Under the pieces are notes generated by a model. It saw nothing but the letters and a program-made list of their open reading frames with translations. It searched no databases and had not been told where the DNA came from. From assembly GCA_030411725.1 (NCBI GenBank), contig MU839837.1, positions 1 to 64,000 of the forward strand: 64,000 nt of DNA. The letters run 5' to 3'. Within the stretch, counting starts at the first letter, position 1. Each line of letters opens with the position of its first letter. Origin of the DNA: Echria macrotheca (lineage: Eukaryota; Ascomycota; Sordariomycetes; Sordariales; Schizotheciaceae). A program made the position numbers and the translations under genes. This document shows positions 28,747-40,487 of the stretch, piece by piece.

Positions 28747-31700
28747 ATGGAAAAGCCTTTCTCGTCTTCCAAGGTTACAGGTCCGAACGCCCTCTTGGCC
28801 CTTTCTGCGTTGCTCGTTTCATTTACTAACGGTTGGGATGCAGTCGAGTACCATGACCCGCACGACGTCTACAAGTTACTCGCGCCGGGTTTGATCCCGA
28901 GACTGCCTCTGCGTGACCTCCATTGGCAGTCACATAATGGCCCGGTACGCTCGATACAAGCGCTTCATATCGAGCTCGTACCCGCTGGTGCCGATCGGAC
29001 GTCGACCTTCTCGCCCCTGACCTCCCCCGCTGCGAAACCGACGGAAAGTGCACCCAGCCGTGACGATGGCTTCCTGGCCGCCCAAGTCGGTGGACAGCTG
29101 GCTCCTATAGAGCGAGTCAATACCGGCGAAACAATCCCCCAGGGCGTTGCCGGTGCCGGAAAAGGGCGCCGGCACCAGATTCCCGGACTGCGACGGACAC
29201 CATATCTGAAAGTTTTATTCGTGCGGTGTGACGACAACGAGACCTACAAGTCAGCTACTCGGGCCGAGATCAAAGAGTGGATCAAGAACAACACGCCGCA
29301 GAGCAAGCCGGCTAGCAATGCCGAGAACCACGATGCCTTCGAATGGCTGATCGTCCACGTTGTCATTCCTAATACCGTTGCTGCTACCCAGCCTCGAGTT
29401 AGCGGGACAAAAATCCCTGATGGGAGCTCTGACGCCGGATCAAAAACTGCATCTTCACGGTGGAGGGGAGGCTCCAGCACCCTGCTGGAGAAACTGCGGA
29501 GCGATTTCAACAGCTCGAGTAGAAACGCCGTGGACCGCGTGAGGCAAATCCGCATCGGTATAAACGACGTACCATATGATCTCCTTCCGCGGGTTGTTCC
29601 AGCAGTTCCAACCGGGTACCAGGAGACCGAGCAGGACAGCGAGAATGCGTGGGCAGACCTAATCCTGAAATTCAAGGAGCTCATCTTGTCTAGCTTCGAT
29701 ACGCGCGTCAGCCAGTATGAAGAAGACATCAAGGAAAGAGATGGCCAGAGAGGGCTGCCTGGCTGGAACTTTTGCACCTTCTTCATCCTCAAGGAAGGGC
29801 TGGCTAGAGGTTTTGAAAGTGTAGGGCTAGTCGAAGACGCCCTGGTTGGCTACGATGAGCTGAGTGTTGGCCTTGACGCTATTATCCGAGAGCAAGCCAT
29901 ATCAGGCTCAGCCGAAGCTCATGGAGGCGCACTCCTCAGTTACACGGAGGAACTCAAGGACTTTGCAAAAAAGGCCATCAGCGAGGTTGCGCGGGACTCA
30001 ACACAGGATGACGACGAGACCGTGGATTTGCAGGCGCCCGGCAAGACACAACTGGACAGCTCTGATGAAATTCCCATCAGCACCTCGAAGAAGCCCTACC
30101 GAGAGTTGATCTTGGCGAACAACGTGTCGCTCTTTGATTTCCGATGTTACATATTTGCTCGCCAGATATCCCTGCTCCTTCGGCTCGCCAATGCTTGGTC
30201 TACCAGAGAGGAGCTCCTGGCTAAGCTCAAGGAACAACAAGAACTGGTACCACGAGGTGTTGCGCCGAGGACGCCAGCTCCGAAGCAAGCCGACGAGTCC
30301 GAGAATCTTGCCCAGCTGGCTGAGATTTGCCGAAGGACTCTCGAGTTCGTTCCCGCGATTTCAATGATTGCGCGTAAGGATATAATGTCAGCTCTAGCGG
30401 TCCCAGATGGAGAGCGCAAAGATGAAGGGCTGTCTCTCGAAGACCCTGTTATCACCGAGGTTGCTGAAAACGTTATCGCATCTTTTGCATTCTCCGTTGC
30501 CCAGCAGATTCTGGCGCAAACATCAACGCGCTCGCTTCCGATACCCCCGTCCACCCTTGGCGTCCCCGACGGACACGAACCTAAGGCTGCGATACCCGAG
30601 CCGAAGACCATGATGCATCCTGCGAGGAACTCATCGCTTCACTCACGGGCCAGCCAGCGCCCACCGCCAAGTCCCGTAGGATTTCCCCCGCGACCACCGG
30701 ATCCTGCCACACCCAACTCCCCATTTCTCAAACCTGGACTTGAAGAACTTGCTGCTCGGCGAGCGGACCTGTATGCGCTCTCGCGGAATATCCTCGAAGA
30801 GTGCGGCAAGAAGCGGGGTTGGACTGGCGGGTGGAGCTCAGTACCTGTTGTCGGAGAGCCTGATATCGCTGGTATGGAAGATGTCAGTCTGGACGATGAG
30901 GTGTCGGCTACCGACCAGGATACGGATTCACAGGCCGGGCGTCAGGTCCTGATGGCCGGTCTGAAGAACCACCTCCTCAGTGCCGCCCTCGGCAGTCAAG
31001 ACAGTTTCTATCGGCTGTATGAGATTCTCACCGACAAAGCATTACAGCATTACACTGTCGCTGGCCATGAGCATTCCATTAGAACTAATCTGGCAGACCT
31101 CGCTGTCCTCAAGTTTAGCCTTGGCGAATTTTCCGAGGCATCGTCTTGTTTTTACAGGGCTATCCCGGTCTTCGGGGAGAGTGGTTGGAGTCTCTTGGAG
31201 CTCTCTATGCTGCTTATGTATGCTCGGTGTCTAAAGGAGCTCCGGCAGATGGACGATTATGTCAACAAGGCCTTACGACAGTTGCTGATCAAGGCGGCTG
31301 GCGCCGAGAGAGACAGGCTCAGGCAGAAATCACAGCTTCGCCTGGGTTCTAGGTCGCATGTACAATACCCTGAATCTTCCTCCATTGCTGGATATTTGAC
31401 GGACCTGCTGGCGGTGTCAGCATCTCTTTCGAAGGAAGTCAAGATTCCGCTCACCAGCCTTTTCTGCGATCTTGAGATTGACGGACCCCCCATCTACGAC
31501 GAAGGACAGGACAGTTTTTCCCTGTATCTGAACCTATACAGCCTTGTTGTTGATACCTTTGAGGTAAGGCAAGCTAGGCTGAGGATTGTATGTCCTAGTC
31601 CCGGAAATAGTCGAGATATCTGGCTGGAGAACGTGGGTCCCGTCACCATCAAGCCGGGGAGGAACAGGGTGCGGCTGCGAAGCTCCATCATGATGATGGG

Positions 31701-33486
31701 CACTTACGAGGTGGATCAGATCCATTTGGCCAGCAGCAATGTTTCTCTGCACTACGAGCGGGATAATGGGGTACTCAAAAATCCGAAAGTCACTTTGTAC
31801 CAGCGCACTAGCGCTCTGGACGCACGCCTTCATACGACAAAGGAGGTACGGCTTGACAGGAACAACTCGTTGGACCTCGAAGTATCATCAGGCTGGAACG
31901 ACATCAAGACTTGCGAGGTCAGGATCAAGTCGGCAACCGGAGGACTGAGGCTGCTGATGAGCGAGGCTACCGTTCCTGGGCCGATACAGCCATCCAAACA
32001 ATTCGAGGGAGGCGTATTTACTTTTGGCGATATCCCGCCAAATACGTCCGTCAGGATCCGATTCCCCTTTACCATTGAGCATGACCTTCTCAACGTGGCT
32101 GTCAAGGCCGATGTGTTCTACTCTACCGACAAAGGGAGCTTCGGTTTCTCGCATACATCGTCAGTCCCTATCACGCTGGCGCTGGGCGTAAATGTTCAGG
32201 ATGTTTTCAAGCACGACGCGCTCTTCTCGAGATTTAGTGTATCATCAGCGAGCGCGAGTCCGTTACGCCTCTTCAGGAGCGAGCTGCTAGAGTCGGAGAT
32301 GTTTGAATCGTTCTTCGGGACGCCACCCAGCCACCCAATTGTCATCTTTCCGAAACAGCCTGCCAGTCTCCTCTACAAAGTCAGGCGCAAGCCAGGTGTG
32401 AAACCTACGACCAAGAAGAAGCAGACATTACATCTGAAGCTATATTACAGCGTCGTACAAGAGGAGATCGAGGCTTTGTTCGTCGAGGGTATCTCAGAAC
32501 AGCTCGACGAAGCAGGATTACGTGAGTATTCCAAGTTGGTCAGCTCCAGGGTGCTGCACTTCGTACGGGGCGGACTGTCAGCGAACGATCTCGAACGGGC
32601 CGCTCTCCTCGGCGAACTTGGCACGCAATTCCTGTCCGACGTGAACTGGGAGAAGCAATTCCCCGGGCTCGGCCTCATGATGCCGTCAACAAGTAATACA
32701 CCATCAGGGACAGCGATAAGAAATTGTATCGACTCTTGGCTCAAGAACAACGCCAAGGTCTTACTGTCACCTAACCTGGATGGTGCGGGGATGGCACCCA
32801 TATCAATAGTTATTCCTGTGGACATAACCCCGATCACCATCGTCCACACGGCCGATATTCGTCTCCAAGAACCGATAGCATCGGTGACGGGGGCAGTCAC
32901 CAGCTCCGCAACGGGATACCCAACCGTTTGCACGAACCAGGTCCTGCCGGCGACTTTGCACCTTAAATGGACACGAATCTGGGACACGACGGCGCCGGAG
33001 CCCGCGCGCGCCGGGCCTGGGGCCGTGTCTGCGGTGCCTGTGGTGGCGCGATCACAGGATCTTGAGTTCGGGTACGAAATCACGGCGCCATCCGACACAT
33101 GGTTGCTCGGGGGCAGGAGAAAGGGCCACTTTGTGATATCGGCGATGCCAGACGCCGACGGGGAGGACGGGCTGACGTCGACACCAGACACCGAGGCAGA
33201 CATCCCACTGCTGCTGATACCTCTCAGGGAGGGATGGCTACCTTACCCGAGCGTAGAGATCCGAGAGGTGCAGGCGAACAACGGGCTCGAAGGTGGCGAC
33301 ATGGGCCGCGGCCATGGGCACGGCGAGCATCACTGCGAGACGGATTACAGGAACCTGGGAGAGACGGTACATGTCATTGCGGACCGGGGAAAGGTGACGC
33401 TGAGCCTGGATGCGAGTGGCCCCGGCGGTGGCCCGCTTGTTCTCGAGAGCGACAGGGCGATAATGAGTGGGAAGGTTATTGCTTAA
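28747..33486 (+). CDS. TRS130: TRAPP-II complex subunit Trs130 (TRAPPC10)
   Basis: A specific subunit of TRAPP-II, the guanine-nucleotide exchange complex for Ypt31/32 (Rab11) at the late Golgi. The frame looks like one exon, but a 63-nt in-frame intron (28781-28843) is very likely. It has a TTTACTAAC branch site and a GCAG acceptor, and its removal joins KVT to VEYHDPHDVYKLLAPGLIPR, leaving 1558 residues. The donor is the weaker GTCCGA. Conserved blocks include LPLRDLHWQSHNGP, WLIVHVVIPNT, AVDRVRQIRIGIND and GLPGWNFCTFFILKEGLARG. The middle is helical and the C-terminal third has beta-sandwich-like sequence (IWLENVGPVTIKPGRNRV, FTIEHDLLNVAVKADVFY). A C-terminal Gly/His-rich loop (GDMGRGHGHGEHH) is unusual but fits the frame. 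The start is the first ATG in frame. Confidence 0.9.
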   Translation: MEKPFSSSKVTGPNALLALSALLVSFTNGWDAVEYHDPHDVYKLLAPGLIPRLPLRDLHWQSHNGPVRSIQALHIELVPAGADRTSTFSPLTSPAAKPTESAPSRDDGFLAAQVGGQLAPIERVNTGETIPQGVAGAGKGRRHQIPGLRRTPYLKVLFVRCDDNETYKSATRAEIKEWIKNNTPQSKPASNAENHDAFEWLIVHVVIPNTVAATQPRVSGTKIPDGSSDAGSKTASSRWRGGSSTLLEKLRSDFNSSSRNAVDRVRQIRIGINDVPYDLLPRVVPAVPTGYQETEQDSENAWADLILKFKELILSSFDTRVSQYEEDIKERDGQRGLPGWNFCTFFILKEGLARGFESVGLVEDALVGYDELSVGLDAIIREQAISGSAEAHGGALLSYTEELKDFAKKAISEVARDSTQDDDETVDLQAPGKTQLDSSDEIPISTSKKPYRELILANNVSLFDFRCYIFARQISLLLRLANAWSTREELLAKLKEQQELVPRGVAPRTPAPKQADESENLAQLAEICRRTLEFVPAISMIARKDIMSALAVPDGERKDEGLSLEDPVITEVAENVIASFAFSVAQQILAQTSTRSLPIPPSTLGVPDGHEPKAAIPEPKTMMHPARNSSLHSRASQRPPPSPVGFPPRPPDPATPNSPFLKPGLEELAARRADLYALSRNILEECGKKRGWTGGWSSVPVVGEPDIAGMEDVSLDDEVSATDQDTDSQAGRQVLMAGLKNHLLSAALGSQDSFYRLYEILTDKALQHYTVAGHEHSIRTNLADLAVLKFSLGEFSEASSCFYRAIPVFGESGWSLLELSMLLMYARCLKELRQMDDYVNKALRQLLIKAAGAERDRLRQKSQLRLGSRSHVQYPESSSIAGYLTDLLAVSASLSKEVKIPLTSLFCDLEIDGPPIYDEGQDSFSLYLNLYSLVVDTFEVRQARLRIVCPSPGNSRDIWLENVGPVTIKPGRNRVRLRSSIMMMGTYEVDQIHLASSNVSLHYERDNGVLKNPKVTLYQRTSALDARLHTTKEVRLDRNNSLDLEVSSGWNDIKTCEVRIKSATGGLRLLMSEATVPGPIQPSKQFEGGVFTFGDIPPNTSVRIRFPFTIEHDLLNVAVKADVFYSTDKGSFGFSHTSSVPITLALGVNVQDVFKHDALFSRFSVSSASASPLRLFRSELLESEMFESFFGTPPSHPIVIFPKQPASLLYKVRRKPGVKPTTKKKQTLHLKLYYSVVQEEIEALFVEGISEQLDEAGLREYSKLVSSRVLHFVRGGLSANDLERAALLGELGTQFLSDVNWEKQFPGLGLMMPSTSNTPSGTAIRNCIDSWLKNNAKVLLSPNLDGAGMAPISIVIPVDITPITIVHTADIRLQEPIASVTGAVTSSATGYPTVCTNQVLPATLHLKWTRIWDTTAPEPARAGPGAVSAVPVVARSQDLEFGYEITAPSDTWLLGGRRKGHFVISAMPDADGEDGLTSTPDTEADIPLLLIPLREGWLPYPSVEIREVQANNGLEGGDMGRGHGHGEHHCETDYRNLGETVHVIADRGKVTLSLDASGPGGGPLVLESDRAIMSGKVIA

Positions 33487-34897
33487 CGAACAGTGCCAAG
33501 AGGCAATTCATAAGATTGCTGTATCAGGCCATAGTAGCGTAAATATTATGACAAGCGTTGTTAGACAGTGAATAGAGGTAAAGGCGGAAGTTGCCGTTTG
33601 ATGAATGGTGTTGTCAGATGTAATTTTGTTGGGTTGTGATGTGGCAGCCAATCGCTGCTTGGGACAGAGACCATGGGATACGAAAGAGATAAAGCTGACT
33701 TCTCTAGCTCGCAAGATCTACTGATCTAGCTCTCCAGAAAGAGCAGGTGAGATGTCAGGGGTGGTGGTGTGCTTGGCACGGCGGTGATGCGGCGCGGGAG
33801 CAGAGTTGAGGGCCTGACGGCAGGAGTCGAGTGGGTGGACGGCGGTTTATCGAACATCTCAGGCCGGGGTAGACGAGCCGAGGTGGCCCCATCGGGCGGC
33901 TGCTATGCTGGTGGCAGGTCTTCAGGCAAGCGGGGCCTATTTGTCGCTGCCGAGGCCGCCAGCTGGGGCAGATCCAGGCTCCAGCCCTACATCGGCCAGC
34001 CCTGAAGGGCGCTGAGTCGCCAGTTCCCGGGTTCGCCCAGAGGATGCCCGACCAAAGCCGGGCGGAACTCAGCCCGTCTATTGTTCATTCCACTTTCCGC
34101 CTACCTTGGCCGGCCCGGACATCGCCTTGGCCAGCCGCCCGCGTCGAGGACCTGAAGCGGCCCTCTTCCCGTCGCCACGATGACGGGGAAGAGCCATCCG
34201 GAGCGAGAGCACGCGAGTGTTTCCAGGATGCTGTCGTCATGATTCCCTTGCAACCTCCCGAGCCTGCTTGCGATGCCATCTATTTTCGGCTCTGGCGACG
34301 TTTTATCGCCTGGTCTCCGAATGCCGGGCTTGGTCCAAGACATGGCCCGCGATGCGGGCGCGGAGCGGGAGGGGACACTGGAGTTATCGGTGACAGTAGG
34401 TCTTTAGCGGCACCCAAGACCACCAAACCACCAATACCGGGGGATGTCCAAACGCCACACATCGTAGAAACGCGCCCAGACGGGCTGGACGACAGCGGAG
34501 TTTCGGCCGCGGCATTCCGTCATAACGCTGTCTGTTTTTATTCCACGTTTGATTGGGAAAAATGGCAGCCTGAGTCAGCCCCAGGCAGCGCTGCTTCTAT
34601 GGCCTTTCGTCTCACTCCTGTTCCCTTCTCGCCCCAGGCCTATGCCGGCCAGTGTGGTGCCCGGAGGGTTATGTGCAGCGGTGTGAATGCACGGGTCAAG
34701 ATGAGTGCGGTCAGTCTTGTCTCCTCCAGGCGACGGGGGACGTTATAGCCCCGGCCTTGATGCCGACATATAAGGACGTTTGGTCAGCCCAGGTTAGCAA
34801 ACATGACTGATCTTGATGATTCATCCGGGAATTGCCATGAGGTCTCGAAGCTCGATATCATTCATCTACCTCGCCAACGTCCGCCCCTTATTAGTCG
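33487..34897. other. Intergenic region, no supported gene
   Basis: About 1.4 kb between TRS130 and the Zn2Cys6 regulator. A 234-codon frame at 34044-34748 and its antisense frames are open mainly because the stretch is GC-rich; they have no domain-like pattern. The region probably carries the regulator's promoter. Confidence 0.5.
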
Positions 34898-37598
34898 ATG
34901 ATGGCCCCTGAGCTGCCCCCCGGACGCAAGCGTCGCGCGCACAAGAGAAGCCGAAACGGTTGCTTGACCTGCAAGCAGCGCCATATCAGGTGCGATGAGG
35001 TGAAACCCATTTGGTAAGTGTGTGCAGGAGACATCTGTATACGGACACAGGAGGGCAAGCGGTGAGGGCAAATTCTCGCCAAGCCTGTGCCCGCTGCTCT
35101 GCCGCCGTATATCATACGGCCCCTAGTCCCGGGGCGTTTGTGACACGGCCCCAGACTCCGACAAACTCTTCGAAACAGCAGAATCTTCGCTGACCATGGG
35201 TTCTCAAAAACAGTACCAACTGCCTCACACGCGGTGGTGAGTGCGGCTACCCAGAGCCGGGTGGACCGCTCACGCCGGGTTCTGCTTCCGGATCGGCTCC
35301 GGCAGGCGTGTCCAAGGGAGATCTAGCCGGCCAGCGTCTGACTCCCATCGCTTCCTCACCGGTTGACCCTTTCGATTGCCTCCCCATCAAGATGCCCCAT
35401 CGGTCCCTGGAGCTATTCCATCATTGTAGGTGCCAAACATTCGTGCCAGGGGCTGGGCTGGCTAACGCTGGCGGTGCCTTAGATGCCCACTACAGAATAT
35501 TCAATCGTACGCCCGTGCCGAAGAATCCCGACTCCGACTGGTAACTCCTTCCATCAGTGCTCGCAACGAACCTGTGCTAACGCTGTGAGCTAGCGTGGGC
35601 ATCGCCTTGTCCGCTCCAGGCACCTTCCGGGCGTGCTTGCTCCTGACGGCGCTCAACTACACCTGTAAGTGTCAGATCGGATGCGATTGTTCCCTTCCTT
35701 GGTTATATTTGGGCTGTCTCGGGGATACCGAGCTCCTGTAACCAGAGACGTGGATCGCTTTTCCCCTAAAGCGGCAAGTAACTAATCCAATCCATCACAG
35801 GGCTAGCCGGGTCGGGTTCGCTACAGACCACCGATATGGAGGAAACGTTTTTGTATCACAAGCTGGAGGCGATGAGGCTCGTCAATGAGCAGATATATGA
35901 CCCGATTCAGAGCACCAGTGATGGCTGCTTGAGTATGATCGCGGCATTAGCCATGGTTGAGGTACATTGTCTCGTTGTCGTGCCTCAAGACTTTGTTGGA
36001 CTAACACCCTGCCACAGAGCGGCATGGGCGACCACATCGCAGCTGAGGCTCACCTCAACGGACTTTTTACGCTGATCGACATGAAAAGACCTGAGGAATG
36101 GCAACACCGATTCTATGGTCTTCTCCAGAGAATTATTCTCGCGTAAGTCCGCATACTTAACCCTCGGAATCGGCGACTAACACCCTGACGCAGAACAGGA
36201 AGCTACATTGCGGCCGCCAAGAGTCTCGACAGCGGTTCCATGACACAGCTGCGCGCCGAGATCGAACTCGGGGTCCACGACCACCAACCACTTGCCATAC
36301 GGGCACCCAGTCCTCTGTTTTCCACGGCACCCATGGTCGCAACGCGGCTATCTCCCTTTTATCTTGGTTCACTTCCATGTTTGGAAGCCTGCAAGGCTGA
36401 TGTTGAGGGCCTCGTGCTAACAAACACGCTCCGGCGCCTATCGGCACTTCCAGTGATCGATCCCCCCGTGGCCACTGCCGCGAGCAGTCGGAGCAGCAGC
36501 TTTCAGCCCGCCGGCGTGGGCAGCCCGGAGCGTGGGTCCAGACATGCTAGCCCCGAAACCGAAGCCCGTTCTGCTGACACGTACCGCCTCCCGCCCCAAG
36601 CCGCCCACCAGCTCCTCTCAGACACCGACGCGTTCATTGCAAGCCTCCTCTTCAAGCCTCATCCGCTGCTTCGACCCCACTCGCAACCTCGTCACCGGTC
36701 GGCTTCACGATCCTTGTCCCCCGCCGTGCCTCAGCCGACATCGTCCACAGCAGCTAGGCCGACCGAGGAAAAGACATCCGAGACCACCTTCTACACCGAC
36801 CGTATTCGCACCGACCCGTTCTCGCAACTCCCCGCCGACCTCTTTCCTTCGCCCGGCCGCGCATGGGCGACAGCCGCCTATCTATACCTCCACGTCCTCC
36901 TCGCTCCGCTCTGGGGCGACGTCAGCTCCGCCCCTTTCCTCGCAGACCTCTCGTCCGCCGGGATATCAGGGAAACGCAAGTGCTCTCCTGACGGGGCGCT
37001 GGTCGATCCCCACCTCCTTCGCGTCTTGCTCGATACTTTGTGCGTTGACATTGAGCAGACGGAAGGGGCCATGCGCATCGGTGCGTACAGCAGGGAGCTG
37101 TGGCTTTGGAAGGTGGTGGTGGGTGCTTATACAGTCGAGGTTATGGGGATTGGTATTCAAGGGGGTGAAGGAGGGTTTGGACCGGTGCAGAGGAAGGGTA
37201 AGGGTAAAGGAAAGGCAGTGGATCAAAAGGTATTCTTTGGGTGGGTTCTCGAGGACGATGGGGATGATGATGGCGAACGGGCGGACTACGAGGGGGAGGG
37301 GATGGCGGAAGAGACAGGCGAGGAAGAAGCGGGGCAGGAGCGGACGGCCGCAGGGCTTGGGGCTTGGTTTGGCGAGCGGATGCGCGTGTGGACCTTGGTT
37401 ACCCAGATCACCGACTGGGAATCTGCAAGACAGAGACTCGGCCGGATTGTATGGCCGGAAGCAACGGAGCAACGGCTAGGCAATGCCGCGTCTGTTATAG
37501 AGGGGTTGTGGTGGAGGGCTATCGGGGACGGCGGAGGGCGTGCGAATCTCGGGATGAGGAAGCTGCCTGTGATCGCTATTGATCCGAGGTTGTCTTGA
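34898..37598 (+). CDS. Zn2Cys6 fungal transcription factor
   Basis: A binuclear zinc cluster DNA-binding regulator, 715 residues from seven exons: 34898-35013, 35214-35425, 35483-35540, 35594-35664, 35801-35961, 36018-36142, 36194-37598. The zinc cluster is split by the first intron. Joining restores all six cysteines: C22, C25, C32 (CLTCKQRHIRC) and C39, C42, C49 (CTNCLTRGGEC), preceded by basic RKRRAHKRSRNG. The middle region resembles the fungal-specific regulatory domain (SLELFHHY, FLYHKLEAMRLVNEQ, IAALAMVE, AEAHLNGLFTLID, YGLLQRIILATGSYIAAAK). A low-complexity Pro/Ser linker and a Glu/Gly-rich stretch occur in the C-terminal half. The target genes are unknown; no metabolic cluster lies around it. 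The first intron is 200 nt, the longest in the gene, and exon 3 has the weakest support. Confidence 0.85.
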
Positions 37599-38363
37599 GA
37601 GGGTGTAGGTTATGCTTCCTTGTAGATAATGATTGTATATTTGATGTGTGCTATTATGTGTTTGTCTGGTTCCTGAAGTGGATATGAAGTTCCGAGGTAT
37701 GTTACTTCAAAATGAGTGTGTTGAGAAATAAGGAATATCACAGGATCAATCCAAGACAAATGCGGGATGTATGCACGTGTAGCAGATTGGATTTCCCGAG
37801 ACATACCACCCTTTCGAAGCGTACTGACAGCTAGATGACTGCCGTGCTAGCCTTGGAAAAAAACTGCGAGCCGCCTTACCGTATCAGCACACTCACCTAA
37901 ACAAGTTCCTCCTTGTGTTGCGGCAATAGAAAATCGACTTCTCATATGTCCGAATCGGGATTCCATGATCCCACCGGCTGAACTGCTTCAATGTCAGTCC
38001 AGAGTCGGTTCTGGCTTGTTCATACATGGACTGTTGAACATATTTGACCAGCGTTGTATGGATATCATGGGTTCAGTTTGTGAATTTTAAGATAAGAATC
38101 AAATATTACGGATGGAGTCGGCGGCTCCAAATCCTGCGTCATGTCATCTCCAACTCAGGAGTGTTGATCATGGTAGGCAACCGCGGAGACAGTCACATTC
38201 CTAGGGGTCCGGGATGTTCAACCTTGAAAGAAGTGTTGTCAAATTCATCAAGCTCGTTTTTTCTAACAAAACCCATCATATACTGGAAACACGAAACAAA
38301 GTCTTTTTCGCCGACATGGAACAGAGCTTCGGGCCGATCCACGGCTGGGTACCTCCATAAGGC
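37599..38363. other. Convergent 3' intergenic region
   Basis: 765 bases between the stop of the Zn2Cys6 regulator and that of pyruvate decarboxylase. The sequence turns A+T-rich after 37600, as expected for 3' ends. No gene is supported. Confidence 0.5.
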
Positions 38364-40487
38364 CTAGTGGCCCTGGGCAGCCTGCATCTTCTTTGCCTTC
38401 TCGGCAAACACAGACTTGAGACTGGTAGGCCCGTCATAAACGTCCATAACCATGTCCACGATGCGAGGGTACGAAGCCTGAGCAAACTCCTGGTCCGACA
38501 GGAGACCATCAAGCTCGGCCGCCGTCTCGACCCGGAACCCCTTGACGTCCACCTCGGGAGAAAGTGCCCTGGACAGGGCCGAGTAGTCCCACATGGGGAC
38601 GTCATTGTAGTCGGCTGTCCATCCGCGGAAAAAGCGCTCGATCGTGTAGCCCTTGTTGTTCAAGACGAATACCACAGGAGGGACGCCGAGCCGGTTGAGC
38701 AGCGACAGAGCCTGAACTGTCAGCTGCAGGCTGCCTTCGCCACTATGATCGTTTGGATTAGCTATTTGCCTTTTGTGGGAGTAATCGCATCCAGTCTAAC
38801 ACTTACGTGATGAGCACGATGCGTTTGTACAGGCCGGTCTCCTTGGCGGCCACAGAAGCGCCGACAGCCGAACCAGCCGCGTAGCCAATGCTGCCATAAA
38901 TTCCCTGGGTCCAGCCGTGACTTCCGTTGGGGAAACGAGTGGCGTTGATACCGCCCTGGCAGGTGCCAGTTTCGGTGACGACAAGGTCACCGGGTTGGAG
39001 GAAAGTCGAGAGACGCTTTGACTGTCAGCTAGTTCCTCATGTCGGGTCCAACAGACTTACATCCCAAAGCCAATCCTGTTCAATGATCTGGGGGGTGCTG
39101 GCGGGAGCGGCGACAGGGGCAAGAGGCTCAACCGGAAACTGGGCGAGTTGAGGGTGCGCGTTGAAAGCCTCAATAAGCTTAGGAAGGACGTGGTTGATCC
39201 TGGCATCGTATTTTGTTTGCCCGATCTAGACTCTGGTGTTAGATATGATCCCGACGACACACCGGGATTAGCCAACCTTGACGAAGAACCGTTGAAGGTC
39301 AATGATAGTGGCGCCTTCGGTGTTCTCGGAGAAGATACCCCTATCTGGTGGTTAGATACCAAAAGCAGTGCTCAGTGCCGATGACGTACGTGTTAAAGTC
39401 CGAGGGGTAGTTGCCCAGCCAGAGAATACAGTCGGCCGACTCCACCTCCGACCTCACCTTCACGGGCCACGAGCCAGCACCGCCATATGAGCCTGCAAAG
39501 TACGGGCTCTCTTCATTGGCGACACCTTTGCCAATCATGGTCTGGAAGAAGGGAATCTTTAGAGCCTCGATTAGGGGATTAACGAATGATTCCCAGTTGT
39601 GCCTGGCTGCACCACCGTCGACCATGATGATGGGAGCCTTAGCTGAGGCCAAGGTTCTGACGATTTCCGCGACCGCCTTGGCCTCAGCTTCAGGCGCCGC
39701 GGGACCGAGGGTCTGCACGAGGGGGGTCTTTAGATACTCATCCGACACCATCGAATAGGCAATATCCTCAGATATTCCGATGCTGGGCAACGTCAGGACA
39801 AAGTTGCACAAACAACAAGGTCTTTAAGGGGCACTCACTAAGCAGGCTTCGAGTGGTAGAGCATGGCTGCGCCAACAAAGTTAGCGCCCATCCATCAAGG
39901 TGCACCGAGTGCCTTACCATTGAGCACCCTGTCAATCTCGGATGGGGCGGTGACGGGGTCATCCAGGGCTGTAGTTGCGCAGGAGAGCTCTGCAGAGATG
40001 CGAATGTAGTGACTACAGAGGATGTCAACACGCCAGGCCAACGGACAAGCCAGGATAAACTCACTCGAAGATGCCATCGCCAAGCGTGTGGTGGAGGATT
40101 TTGCCAGATTTCTGAGCGGGGATGGGAGGATAGCCAACAATGTGTACAACTGGGACATTTTCGGTGTAGGCACCGCCAATGCCACACAGAGCGCTCAGCT
40201 CTCCTGGACCAAAGGTGGTGACGAGGGCGCCGGCCCCCTTGACGCGAGCGTAGCCATCAGCGGCATATGCGCCGACGAGCTCGTTGGGGGTGCCGACCCA
40301 TGACAATCCCTCTGGCTTGACTTGGTCAAGGAGAGCAAGTTCAAAATCTAGAGCATTATACGTCAGCATAGACTCCAAGCATTCGCGAAAAGAGAGAGTG
40401 CCCACCGCCTGGGACGCCGAAGACGGAATCGATGCCGATCTCCTTGATGCGGCGGAACAGGTATTCTCCAATCAGAATCTCAGGCAT
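38364..40487 (-). CDS. Pyruvate decarboxylase
   Basis: A thiamine-diphosphate enzyme converting pyruvate to acetaldehyde and CO2 in the cytosol, the first step of ethanol fermentation. Nine exons (40487-40406, 40347-40065, 40012-39918, 39866-39839, 39782-39390, 39340-39277, 39225-39061, 39015-38807, 38742-38364) join in phase to 565 residues, the normal family length. Expected catalytic residues are present by alignment to yeast numbering: D28, E50 in TPNELVGAYAADGYARV, H113-H114 in KILHHTLGDG and E475 in NNKGYTIERFF. The cofactor motif reads TGEGSLQLTVQ with Glu442 where the usual GDG has Asp; N468/N469 of the motif are kept. The boundary of exon 8 (AAAG acceptor) is slightly uncertain. Related indolepyruvate or phenylpyruvate decarboxylases are possible alternatives. 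It is divergent from the C2-domain gene. Confidence 0.92.

Noticed and set aside
34044..34748. 234-codon open frame upstream of the Zn2Cys6 regulator
   Set aside because: No domain pattern, low-complexity Pro/Arg composition, and antisense frames equally open; explained by GC-rich sequence with few stops.
36532..37479. 315-codon alternative frame inside the last exon of the Zn2Cys6 gene
   Set aside because: The other frame continues in phase from the upstream exons and carries the conserved regulatory-domain motifs; this one is Pro/Arg-rich shadow.
34898..40487. A metabolic gene cluster controlled by the Zn2Cys6 regulator
   Set aside because: The neighbours (TRAPP subunit, pyruvate decarboxylase, C2 protein) are unrelated housekeeping genes with no backbone biosynthetic enzyme or transporter.
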